This document shows, piece after piece, positions 1 through 9,520 of a stretch of DNA of 19,706 nt. The stretch is taken from positions 1-19,706 of the forward strand of contig JAKAMD010000019.1 in assembly GCA_021823875.1 (NCBI GenBank). The letters are read 5' to 3'. The notes below the pieces were generated by a model. That model was not told the DNA's origin. It was given only the letters and a program-made list of their open reading frames with translations, and ran no database searches. The first letter of the stretch is position 1. Every line of letters begins with the position of its first letter. The stretch comes from Pseudomonadota bacterium. GTDB taxonomy: Bacteria > Pseudomonadota > Alphaproteobacteria > Rhizobiales > Xanthobacteraceae. The translations under genes and the position numbers were made by a program.

Positions 1-3632
<3,632 letters not shown>

Positions 3633-3755
3633 GCGCTGCCCTTTGTCGCCTTCTGCTGCCCTGGCCAGCGGGGCGCCGCTGGTCCCATGCTTGCATACTA
3701 ACAATAACCTCAGGCGCACGACGCTTCACAAGTCCCGGTTTCCTTGGAGGGTCCA
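3633..3755. promoter_or_regulatory. Divergent intergenic region between oxoprolinase and TRAP remnant
   Basis: The 123-bp gap separates two divergent starts, so promoters for both directions should lie here. A small AT-rich patch (TGCATACTAACAATAACC, about 3690-3707) is the only promoter-like stretch, and I cannot define clear -35/-10 boxes. A good Shine-Dalgarno (GGAGG, 3746-3750) precedes the dctP-like remnant by 5 bases. Confidence 0.4.
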
Positions 3756-3947
3756 ATGACGAAATTCGTGCGTGCTTTGGCGGGTCTTGTTCTTGCCGGC
3801 GGCCTGTCAACGGCGGCCCTGGCGCAAACCAAATGGGACATGCCGACGCCCTATCCGGACGGCAACTTCCACACCTAAAACGACATGGCCTTCGCCGCCG
3901 ATGTCGCCAAGGCGACCAAGGGCACGCTGACCATCCCCGCCGAATGG
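3756..3947 (+). pseudogene. TRAP transporter solute-binding protein (DctP-like), N-terminal remnant
   Basis: An ATG at 3756 with GGAGG five bases upstream opens a typical secreted binding protein. It has a basic start (MTKFVR), a hydrophobic stretch with small residues and an ALA-Q cleavage-like site, then KWDMPTPYPDGNFHT as in DctP-family periplasmic proteins. A TAA stop follows directly at 3876-3878. The same frame continues with DMAFAADVAKATKGTLTI, again DctP-like, so the stop looks like a nonsense mutation (for example from a Gln or Glu codon). After about 3945 the similarity ends and a DctM-like C-terminus begins in another frame. The intact family is about 330 residues, so about 80 percent is missing. 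This is a decayed gene that retains its translation start. Confidence 0.8.
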
Positions 3948-4173
3948 CGCCATGGGCTTCACCGGCGTTCCGATCGCGCGCGCCGAATGGATCACCCCGC
4001 CGGTCGGCTTCAACCTCTACGTCCTGCAGGGCATGACCGGCCGCAACATCTTCACGATCGGCACCTCTGCGCTGCCGTTGTTCGCGTTGATGTGTATCGC
4101 CGTCGTGCTGGTGGCGATGTTCCCGCAGCTCGCGCTCTGGCTGCCTTCGACCATGCTGGATGCGCATGAGCGC
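3946..4173 (+). pseudogene. TRAP transporter large permease (DctM-like), C-terminal remnant
   Basis: The frame starting near 3952 encodes GFTGVPIARAEWITPPVGFNLYVLQGMTG, then a hydrophobic helix (LPLFALMCIAVVLVAMFPQLALWLPSTM). This matches the C-terminal end of TRAP large membrane subunits, where the ITPPVG segment is conserved. Everything N-terminal (about 350 residues) and the expected small permease DctQ are absent. It abuts the DctP-like remnant directly and out of frame, so one internal deletion of several kilobases probably fused the two ends of a dctPQM operon. No family-like stop codon follows: the frame runs on through the tandem repeat into the 3' end of rnpB at 4503, which suggests further erosion on the right side. 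Confidence 0.75.
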
Positions 4174-4302
4174 ACGCGTCGTTTGCCCGTTCCGGCAAAA
4201 CGGGATGCACAATGGGAACGGCGTGATCGCTCGCGTGCGCGCTCAGCGAATTCGTCGAAAGCCGATCAAGGCCGTATTCATCGCCGAGGCGAAAGCTGCA
4301 AT

Positions 4303-4392
4303 GGCGACTTCGATGACTTTGGCGACTTTGACGACTTGAGCGACTTGGACAGCTTGAGCGACTTTGACGACTTTGATGGCTTTGGCGACTTG
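4303..4392. repeat. Ten-unit 9-bp tandem repeat
   Basis: Ten consecutive 9-bp units, consensus RRYGACTTK on the + strand (for example GGCGACTTT, GACGACTTG, AGCGACTTG), fill 4303-4392 without interruption. Two more degenerate bases sets flank it. Read in one + frame the units encode a (G/D/S)-D-(F/L) tripeptide; read on the - strand they encode (K/Q)-V-(A/V). Neither product resembles a protein I know, and no start with a good ribosome site serves either frame. The repeat lies just past the 3' end of rnpB, between it and the TRAP remnant. Confidence 0.85.
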
Positions 4393-4403
4393 CTGGATGT
4401 GGC

Positions 4404-4435
4404 GGGGGCCCGGCGACGTCAGCCACCGAGCCCCC
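4404..4435 (-). terminator. GC-rich hairpin downstream of rnpB, possible terminator
   Basis: An inverted repeat GGGGGCCCGG...CCGAGCCCCC (one mismatch, 12-base loop) lies about 6 bases past the last paired base of RNase P RNA on the - strand. It has no T-run, so it is not a classical intrinsic terminator. It could be a processing or 3'-stabilising structure. Confidence 0.4.
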
Positions 4436-4442
4436 TTCATCG

Positions 4443-4875
4443 TATCAGCCGGCCTGTAAGCCGGGTTCTGTATGGCCCGCGGAAACCTGACCCGCGGTCA
4501 TGACGGCCATTCCTCTGGCACGCCGGTTACCCGGCGCGTCTAGCAACCTACCCGAACGGCAGATCCGGACCGATCCGGCCCCCGAAGGGCGCCGCGCCGT
4601 TCCTATTCGGTTTTGCTCCCGGTGGGGTTTGCCGTGCCGCTGTCATCGCTGACGAGCGCGGTGGGCTCTTACCCCACCGTTTCACCCTTACCTTGGCCAA
4701 TACACAACGCAGCCAAGGCGGTTTGTTTTCTGTGGCACTGTCCCTGAGGCCGGCCTCGCTTGCGCGACGCCTTCCCCGCCGGACGTTATCCGGCACCGTT
4801 GATCCGTGGAGCCCGGACTTTCCTCTCCGGCCGCCTTTCGGCATTGGCGCGGAGCGGCCGTCCGGCCGACTGACA
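4443..4875 (-). ncRNA. rnpB: RNase P RNA (bacterial type A)
   Basis: Read on the - strand, the locus has the universally conserved 5' segment GAGGAAAGTCCGGGCTCC (about 4806-4823) and the conserved 3' segment ACAGAACCCGGCTTA (about 4457-4471). The two ends pair as helix P1: CAGTCGGCC (4872-4864) with GGCCGGCTG (4454-4446), nine consecutive pairs including one G-U. Internal landmarks include GGTGAAACGGTGGGGTAAGAG (about 4669-4689) and the CTAGAC-containing segment near 4540. The length of about 430 nt fits alphaproteobacterial RNase P RNAs. The RNA is the catalytic subunit that removes tRNA 5' leaders and works with the RnpA protein. It is transcribed leftward; apparent reading frames across it are artefacts. 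Confidence 0.95.
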
Positions 4876-4880
4876 GCATA

Positions 4881-4909
4881 GGGATGGGGGCGGCGAGCGG
4901 CGCCGTCAA
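4881..4909 (-). promoter_or_regulatory. Candidate rnpB promoter
   Basis: On the - strand TTGACG (4909-4904) is followed after 17 bases by CATCCC (4886-4881), and the RNase P RNA 5' end lies about 8 bases later. The -35 match and spacing are good; the -10 is weak, which is common in this bacterial group. Position is the main support. Confidence 0.4.
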
Positions 4910-4934
4910 GCGTTCCGGCGCAAGGTCGCCGGCG

Positions 4935-4976
4935 AAAAAAATCCCGGGCCTGTCGGGAGGGGGACAGACCCGGGTT
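4935..4976 (-). terminator. Intrinsic terminator of the 65-residue protein gene
   Basis: On the - strand AACCCGGG-t-CTGTC is followed by an 8-9 base loop, GACAG-g-CCCGGG, and then ATTTTTTT. The stem is about 11 bp with one internal mismatch, directly followed by seven T residues. It lies about 100 bases past the stop of the small leftward gene and just upstream of the rnpB promoter, so it insulates rnpB from that transcript. Confidence 0.8.
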
Positions 4977-5077
4977 GCCTGGGAGGCAGAATGCGAAATC
5001 TGTTGCGGAACAAATCAGGCCCAATTCGGGCAGAGTTCCGCGTTACACGCGGGTCTGCAAGCCGGTCCTCTCAAGAC

Positions 5078-5275
5078 TCAGGCGCAAGATTTGATGGGAC
5101 GCAGGGGCGGCGTCTGTTGCGGACGCGGCAGATGAGGCAGAACGCGCTTCACCCGGACGGCCAGGCCGACCAGCATTTCGCGCATGGCTACCGCGCGTTC
5201 AGCGCGCGCCCGCTCAATCGCTGCCTCTATGTCGGCCAGGGAAATTACGGTTGTGTTGAATTCGTGGGAGGCCAT
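5078..5275 (-). CDS. Small protein of unknown function (65 aa)
   Basis: I chose the ATG at 5275 because AAGGAG lies about 8 bases upstream; an in-frame extension to 5335 lacks such a site. The product begins MASHEFNTTVISLADIEAAIE and continues as a charged, Ala/Arg-rich amphipathic helix (about residues 15-45), then a Pro-rich tail (LPHLPRPQQTPPLRP). There is no signal peptide or clear membrane segment. I do not recognise the family. The strong ribosome site, a downstream intrinsic terminator and an AT-rich promoter region shared with a divergent LysR regulator all indicate a real, independently transcribed gene. LysR regulators often control the divergent neighbour, so this small gene is the obvious candidate target, but that is inference. 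Confidence 0.6.
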   Translation of the reverse strand: MASHEFNTTVISLADIEAAIERARAERAVAMREMLVGLAVRVKRVLPHLPRPQQTPPLRPIKSCA

Positions 5276-5403
5276 TGCCCGTCTCCTTGCATTTGGGAGC
5301 CGATTAGCTCGTTCATCCCTATGCGATAGACGCATAATATTATAGTTTGATCAGAATATAATATGCTATTATTGCCATTCATTCATGAATAAAAGGCACA
5401 AAT
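5276..5403. promoter_or_regulatory. AT-rich divergent control region with LysR-type dyad
   Basis: The region contains TATGCG-ATAGA-CGCATA (5320-5336), a perfect 6-bp dyad. Within it T5322 and A5334 form a T-N11-A core typical of LysR-family binding boxes. It also holds ATAATATTAT (5334-5343) and ATTCATGAAT (5381-5390), both perfect palindromes. The last directly precedes the AAAAGG ribosome site (5391-5396) of the regulator. The sharp rise in A+T against a GC-rich background fits promoters for both divergent genes and an autoregulated LysR arrangement. Confidence 0.6.
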
Positions 5404-6342
5404 ATGGATGCGACCTCCGACCTGCGGGTCTTTGTGCGCGTCATGGAACGCGGCAGTTTCTCCGCCGCCGCCAATGACTTTGGGCTTACCCCCTCGGCCG
5501 TCTCCAAGCTGGTGTCTCGGCTGGAGGACCGGCTGGGCGCGCGCCTGTTGGAACGTTCGACCCGGCGATTGGCGCTCACGCCAGAAGGCGAGACCTTCCT
5601 CGCGCGCGCGCGACGCATTGTCGCCGACATTGAGGAGGCGGAAGCCGAAGTGGCGAGCGTGCGCGGCGCGCCGCGCGGGCGGTTGCACATCAATTCGGGC
5701 ACGGCCTTCGGTCTGCACCAGCTTGCGCCGGCGCTGGCGGATTTCCTCGCCCGCTATCCCGACATCGATGTCGAACTGTCGATCACCGACCGCCTGGTCG
5801 ATCTGATCGAAGCGCAGGCCGATATCGCCGTGCGCTCAGGTCACATTCCGCAGGGGCCGTTCATCCAGCGCAAGATTGCGGATTTGCAGCGCGTCATCTG
5901 TGCGGCGCCGTCTTATCTTGCGCGCCACGGCACGCCGCAGGACGCGGCCGACCTGAAGAACCACGATTGCATTGTCGTTGCGGGTCCCGGTCTCAATCGC
6001 TGGCTGTTCAAAACCCGCAGCGGCATTGATGTCGTCGAGGTGCGCCCGCGCGTTTCCACCGACGACGCGGAAGCCGCCGTCCGGCTGGCGATCGCCGGCG
6101 CCGGCATCATCCGGCTTTCCGACGTGATCGTCGGCGGGCCGCTGCGTGCCGGCGAATTGGTGCCGTTGTTGACCGACAGCCATCACGTCGAGCCGTTTCC
6201 GCTCAACGCCATCTATCCGGCCGGACGCCAACGTCTGCCGCGCGTGGCGGTGTTCCTCGAATTTCTACTCACGCGCTTTTCGAGTGCGCCCTGGCGGTCG
6301 CCCGCCGCGTCCTTGCCTTCACAGGAAAAACTTTCGCGTTGA
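5404..6342 (+). CDS. LysR-family transcriptional regulator
   Basis: The 312-residue product has the family layout: an N-terminal winged helix-turn-helix (about residues 6-65, with GSFSAAANDFGLTPSAVSKL and LGARLLERSTRRLALTPEG), a linker helix, and a substrate-binding-like effector domain from about 90 (GRLHINSG...) to 295. The sequence style is that of the large DmlR/AaeR/CrgA-like subgroup. AAAAGG lies 7 bases before the ATG. It is divergent from the 65-residue gene and shares a T-N11-A dyad region with it. The inducer and targets cannot be told. Its stop codon directly abuts the stop of the convergent amidase gene. Confidence 0.92.
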   Translation: MDATSDLRVFVRVMERGSFSAAANDFGLTPSAVSKLVSRLEDRLGARLLERSTRRLALTPEGETFLARARRIVADIEEAEAEVASVRGAPRGRLHINSGTAFGLHQLAPALADFLARYPDIDVELSITDRLVDLIEAQADIAVRSGHIPQGPFIQRKIADLQRVICAAPSYLARHGTPQDAADLKNHDCIVVAGPGLNRWLFKTRSGIDVVEVRPRVSTDDAEAAVRLAIAGAGIIRLSDVIVGGPLRAGELVPLLTDSHHVEPFPLNAIYPAGRQRLPRVAVFLEFLLTRFSSAPWRSPAASLPSQEKLSR

Positions 6343-7113
6343 TCAGGCCACCAGCCGCGGCCGCGTCTCGATCAGCGCGCGCAAGGTGAGGATCGTCGAC
6401 GCATCGGCGACGCCGTCGACGCGCGCCGGGCGGAAATGGCGCTGAAACGCCGTCACCACCGCGCGGGTCAATTCATCGTAGCTGCCGGTTTCCTCGATGC
6501 CGTAGCCGTAGCTCTTGAGCGAGCGCTGCATTCGCCGCACCGCCTCGCCGTAATCGCCCAGCATCAGCCGCGGGCCGGCGACCCCGAGCGGCGCCGGCCG
6601 CACCCAATGGCCGATGCCGGAATCGCTCAACAGGGCCCAGGGGAATTTCTCGCCTGGATCCTCCTTGCGCTCGGGCGCCACATCGGAATGCGCGAGCACG
6701 CGGTCGGGCGCAATCGGCCCGCGCCGTGTCGCAATCGATTTGCACAGCGAGATCACCGCCGCCACTTGGCGTAACGGAAAATCGACATAGCCGAACTCAT
6801 GGCCGGGATTGACGATCTCGATGCCGATCGAGCGTGAATTGATGTCGGTCTCGCCCGCCCAGGACGATACGCCGGCATGCCAGGCGCGCTTATCCTCGCT
6901 CACGCATTGCACGATGCGGCCGTCCTCGAACACCACGTAGTGCGCCGAGACCTTGCTGTCCGGCGCGCACAGACGTTCGAGCGCGGCCGCGCCGGTCGGC
7001 ATGCCGGTGTAGTGCAGCACGATCATGTCGGCCGTTCCGCCCTGGCGCTCATCGAAATTCGGCGAGGGCCTGACCTCGGCGACGATGAAAGAATCTCGGT
7101 GAAATTTCGACAC
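6343..7113 (-). CDS. N-acetylmuramoyl-L-alanine amidase with peptidoglycan-binding domain
   Basis: The Amidase_2 (AmpD-like) zinc hydrolase domain spans about residues 10-165 and the PG_binding_1 domain about 183-255 (LMLGDYGEAVRRMQRSL...). Counting from the GTG at 7113, the likely zinc ligands are H34 (LHYTG), H142 (AHSDVAPERKEDPG) and D152, matching the spacing of AmpD. The family cuts the MurNAc-L-Ala bond of peptidoglycan or anhydro-muropeptides. With no signal peptide on the chosen start, a cytoplasmic recycling role is possible, but this two-domain layout also occurs in AmiD-type envelope enzymes. The start is uncertain: GTG at 7113 or 7116, or ATG at 7149. The frame extends to a TTG at 7173, which I consider unlikely, and no clear ribosome site decides it. 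It is convergent with the LysR gene with no spacing. Confidence 0.88.
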   Translation of the reverse strand: MSKFHRDSFIVAEVRPSPNFDERQGGTADMIVLHYTGMPTGAAALERLCAPDSKVSAHYVVFEDGRIVQCVSEDKRAWHAGVSSWAGETDINSRSIGIEIVNPGHEFGYVDFPLRQVAAVISLCKSIATRRGPIAPDRVLAHSDVAPERKEDPGEKFPWALLSDSGIGHWVRPAPLGVAGPRLMLGDYGEAVRRMQRSLKSYGYGIEETGSYDELTRAVVTAFQRHFRPARVDGVADASTILTLRALIETRPRLVA

Positions 7114-7173
7114 CACGGAGCCAGACCAACTGCAAAGGGCGCGCACCATTGAACGCACCAATGTTAAAAGCAA

Positions 7174-7478
7174 TATCGTCCCGCTGCGGCGGTCTCATGG
7201 CACCACTCCAATCCTGTTGATATCCTTGAACGGCCACACGGCGACCGCGTGTCTCGCGCCACCGCGCACACTGATTGTGTGTCCGCATCCCGCGCCAGCG
7301 GTGCATGGGAGCTTCGACGGTTTTTTTTCCTCGCTGGAGCGACCCGGCGTCAGCGGCGCCGGCTTCGGCCGGGCAGGCAGGGGGCCGCCGCCGCTTCGGC
7401 AACCCTTCCTTAAGTTTAACGGGGGTTAATAGGTCGCTTCCGCTGCGCCGCAGCGAGCTGGAGCACGCGCCCGTTTTC
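7174..7478. other. Gene-free region upstream of the dcw promoter
   Basis: No convincing coding frame is present on either strand. It contains two short hairpins, ACACG/CGTGT (7236-7252) and CACAC/GTGTG (7267-7281), a run of eight T residues (7321-7328) without a strong preceding stem, and a CCGGC-ttc-GCCGG hairpin (about 7359-7371). A cluster of three TTAA motifs lies at 7410-7429. It probably holds the amidase promoter on its left side; an unrecognised small RNA cannot be excluded. Confidence 0.5.
7410..7429. promoter_or_regulatory. TTAA cluster, possible CtrA-type sites
   Basis: TTAA occurs at 7410-7413, 7416-7419 and 7426-7429 within 20 bases of otherwise GC-rich DNA, about 50 bases before the mraZ -35 candidate. 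The CtrA consensus is TTAA-N7-TTAA; here the spacing is N6 (7416/7426), so the match is imperfect. Confidence 0.3.
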
Positions 7479-7507
7479 TTGACGGCCTCTATATCCCATG
7501 GTATCCC
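7479..7507 (+). promoter_or_regulatory. Candidate mraZ (dcw operon) promoter
   Basis: TTGACG (7479-7484) is followed after 17 bases by TATCCC (7502-7507), giving a start point near 7514 and a leader of about 115 bases to mraZ. The -35 is strong, the -10 weak. It overlaps the three TCCCAT boxes, as expected if MraZ regulates its own operon. Confidence 0.5.
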
Positions 7508-7519
7508 ATCAATTCCCAT
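7494..7519. promoter_or_regulatory. Putative MraZ operator: three TCCCAT boxes, 10-bp period
   Basis: TCCCAT begins at 7494, 7504 and 7514, i.e. ATGGGA on the - strand. MraZ proteins bind direct repeats of TGGGN separated by 5-nt spacers, one helical turn apart, in their own promoter. The core, number and spacing match exactly; here the TGGGA reads on the - strand. Confidence 0.7.
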
Positions 7520-7630
7520 TGAGGACCAAAGAGATTCCGGGCGCCAGGCTCGGGAGAGAAGGCAGGTCCGAGCTGGGATACCTGTTCGTTCCTTTCGTGG
7601 CGTGCGTCCGGTCGGCGTGGAGTGCGGGAT

Positions 7631-8110
7631 ATGGACCGCTTCGTGGGCAACGTCACGTTGCGGCTCGACGCCAAGGGTCGCGTCTCCATCCCAGCTTCAT
7701 TCCGTTCGGTACTGACCCGCGACGGGTTCGATGGCCTTTATTGCTACCCGGCGCTCGCCACCCCGGCGATCGATGCGGGAGGGAATGCGTTGATGGCGGA
7801 GATCGAGGCCTTGATCGGACGTTTCGCGCCGTATTCGGAGGAGCGCGAGCAGTTCGCACTGTCGCTCTATGGCACCAGCGAGACGCTGAAGGTCGACGGC
7901 GAGGGCCGCGTGGTCTTGAGCGAGAACCTCAAGCGGCATGCCGGCATCACCGATCAGGTGGCCTTTGTCGGCCTTGGTCACAAGTTTCAGATCTGGGAGC
8001 CCGGCCGGTTCCAGAACGAGCTCGCGGAGGCCACCCAAAAGGTGCGCGCGCTCAAGGCCGAGCTTGGTTCCCAGGGGGCAGCGCGCAACGCGCTTGGAGC
8101 ACGGGAATGA
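7631..8110 (+). CDS. mraZ: MraZ transcriptional regulator / division protein
   Basis: I start at ATG 7631 because GGAG (7619-7622) is 8 bases upstream and the protein then begins MDRFVGNVTLRLDAKGRVSIP as family members do; an in-frame GTG at 7622 is less likely. The 159-residue product has two SpoVT-AbrB-like half domains, each with its signature: DAKGR (13-17) and DGEGR (89-93). MraZ forms ring-like oligomers, binds TGGGN repeats at its own promoter and represses the dcw operon. It is the first gene of this cluster, and three matching boxes lie about 110-140 bases upstream. Its stop overlaps the rsmH start (ATGA at 8107-8110). The protein is slightly longer than the E. coli one because of a C-terminal Ala-rich helix. 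Confidence 0.95.
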   Translation: MDRFVGNVTLRLDAKGRVSIPASFRSVLTRDGFDGLYCYPALATPAIDAGGNALMAEIEALIGRFAPYSEEREQFALSLYGTSETLKVDGEGRVVLSENLKRHAGITDQVAFVGLGHKFQIWEPGRFQNELAEATQKVRALKAELGSQGAARNALGARE

Positions 8111-9141
8111 CGGCGGGCGGCGGCGGCTCTCGAGCTGTCGCAGGCGGACCGGCCCCACACATTCCCGTGCTCGGTCGCCCAGCGCTCGACCTGCTCAACA
8201 TTCGTGACGGCGGCATCTATATCGACGGCACCTTCGGCGCCGGCGGCTATAGCCGCGCCATGCTGGCGGCGGCTGATTGCAGAGTCATCGCCATCGACCG
8301 CGATCCGCAGGCGATCGCTTCAGGGCAGACGCTGGTGGACACCGCCGGCGGGCGGCTGACGCTGGTCGAGGATCGCTTTTCCAATCTCGACGCGGTCGCG
8401 CATGCGGCCGGCCACGACGCCGTCGACGGCGTGGTGCTCGATGTCGGCGTCTCCTCCATGCAGATCGACCAGCCCGCGCGCGGCTTCTCATTCCGCCAGG
8501 ACGGTCCGCTCGACATGCGCATGAGCGGACAGGGCGCGCGCGCCGCGGACGTCGTCAATGGGGCCGACGAGCGCGATCTCGCCAACATCATCTACCTGCT
8601 CGGCGAGGAGCGTCATTCGCGCGCCGTCGCACGCGCCATCGTCAAGGCGCGCGCCGAGGCGCCCATCGTCACGACCGGCGCGCTCGCCGATATCGTCGCC
8701 TCCGTGGTGCGCGCGCGCCCGGGCGATATCCATCCGGCCACGCGCACGTTCCAGGCCCTGCGCATTTTCGTGAACGACGAACTGGGTGAACTCACCGCCG
8801 CGCTCGCCGCCGCCGAACGCATCCTGAAAGCGGGTGGCCGACTGGTGGTGGTGTCGTTCCATTCGCTCGAGGACCGCATCGTCAAATCGTTCCTGACTGA
8901 ACGCAGCAGCGCCGGCGGCGGCTCGCGCCACGCGCCGGAAATCAAACGGCCGGCGCCGAGCTTCCGTCTTCTCACCAAGCGGCCGATCGTTGCCGATGAC
9001 GAGGAAGTGGCGCGCAATTCGCGCGCCCGTTCCGCCAAGCTGCGCGCCGCCGAACGCACCGAGGCGCCGGCGCAGGCAGGCGACCTGTCCGCCTTGTTGC
9101 CGCGCCTGCCGGCGCTGGCCGATGTCGTGCGGGGGCGTTGA
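8107..9141 (+). CDS. rsmH: 16S rRNA (cytosine(1402)-N4)-methyltransferase
   Basis: The start is the ATG at 8107 in an ATGA overlap with mraZ; the frame is open further upstream only as an overlap of mraZ. The 344-residue product has the SAM-binding signature DGTFGAGGYS (40-49), VIAIDRDP (60-67), VDGVVLDVGVSSMQID (107-121), GFSFRQDGPLDMRM, and VVSFHSLEDRIVK (248-260). RsmH (MraW) N4-methylates C1402 of 16S rRNA using SAM in the cytoplasm and tunes decoding at the P site. The N-terminus is a Gly/Ala-rich extension of about 15 residues before the conserved HIPVL. It is followed by ftsL after 3 bases, so the three genes are surely co-transcribed. Confidence 0.96.
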   Translation: MTAGGGGSRAVAGGPAPHIPVLGRPALDLLNIRDGGIYIDGTFGAGGYSRAMLAAADCRVIAIDRDPQAIASGQTLVDTAGGRLTLVEDRFSNLDAVAHAAGHDAVDGVVLDVGVSSMQIDQPARGFSFRQDGPLDMRMSGQGARAADVVNGADERDLANIIYLLGEERHSRAVARAIVKARAEAPIVTTGALADIVASVVRARPGDIHPATRTFQALRIFVNDELGELTAALAAAERILKAGGRLVVVSFHSLEDRIVKSFLTERSSAGGGSRHAPEIKRPAPSFRLLTKRPIVADDEEVARNSRARSAKLRAAERTEAPAQAGDLSALLPRLPALADVVRGR

Positions 9142-9144
9142 ACC

Positions 9145-9516
9145 ATGCGTCTCCTCAACATCCTGCTCATCGCCGTGCTGATCATTTCCGCTTCGGTGGT
9201 CTACAAGATCAAGTTCGATTCCACGCTGCAGGCCGGGAAGGTCGACAGGTTGCGCAACGAATTGCGCCACGAACGCAACGCCATCGCCACCTTGCGCGCA
9301 GAATGGGCCAAACTCGACACGCCGAGCCGCATCCAGGCGCTGGCCGACCGCTTCCTGCCGCAGTTGCAACCGGCCAAGCCGACGCAATTCAGCAATTTCG
9401 ACGATCTGCCCGCGCGTCCGCCGGCGTTGCCGCCGCCAGCGAACGGCGATGCGCTCAGCACCATGGCGGGGTCCTCCAATTCTGACATGACCGGCAGCGT
9501 GCCGGCGAAACGGTGA
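9145..9516 (+). CDS. ftsL: Cell division protein FtsL
   Basis: A 123-residue bitopic membrane protein: one transmembrane helix at residues 4-21 (LNILLIAVLIISASVVY), then a coiled-coil-like periplasmic region (about 28-58, GKVDRLRNELRHERNAIATLRAEWAKLDTPSRIQALA) typical of FtsL, then a low-complexity Pro/Ala tail. The cytoplasmic N-terminus is very short, as usual in alphaproteobacteria. FtsL forms the FtsQLB complex that activates FtsWI at the septum. The sequence diverges quickly in this family, so the call rests on topology, the RIQALA motif and its place between rsmH and ftsI. Three bases separate it from rsmH and four from ftsI. Confidence 0.88.
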   Translation: MRLLNILLIAVLIISASVVYKIKFDSTLQAGKVDRLRNELRHERNAIATLRAEWAKLDTPSRIQALADRFLPQLQPAKPTQFSNFDDLPARPPALPPPANGDALSTMAGSSNSDMTGSVPAKR

Positions 9517-9520
9517 CGCC

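Noticed and set aside
4303..4392. CRISPR-like array
   Set aside because: The repeated unit is 9 bp, contiguous and without spacers, so it is a tandem repeat.
4548..5024. Open frames over the rnpB locus on both strands
   Set aside because: They fall within the RNase P RNA, whose conserved ends and P1 pairing explain the sequence.
7114..7173. Amidase start at TTG 7173
   Set aside because: No ribosome site, a rare start codon and an added stretch without family similarity; GTG at 7113 gives the likely N-terminus, though this is not certain.
7321..7328. Intrinsic terminator at the T8 run
   Set aside because: I could not find a stable stem directly before the T residues on the + strand, so the run alone does not support a terminator call.
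7498..8106. N-terminal extension of the rsmH frame of about 200 codons
   Set aside because: It overlaps mraZ completely in another frame; the ATGA overlap at 8107 gives the normal RsmH N-terminus.
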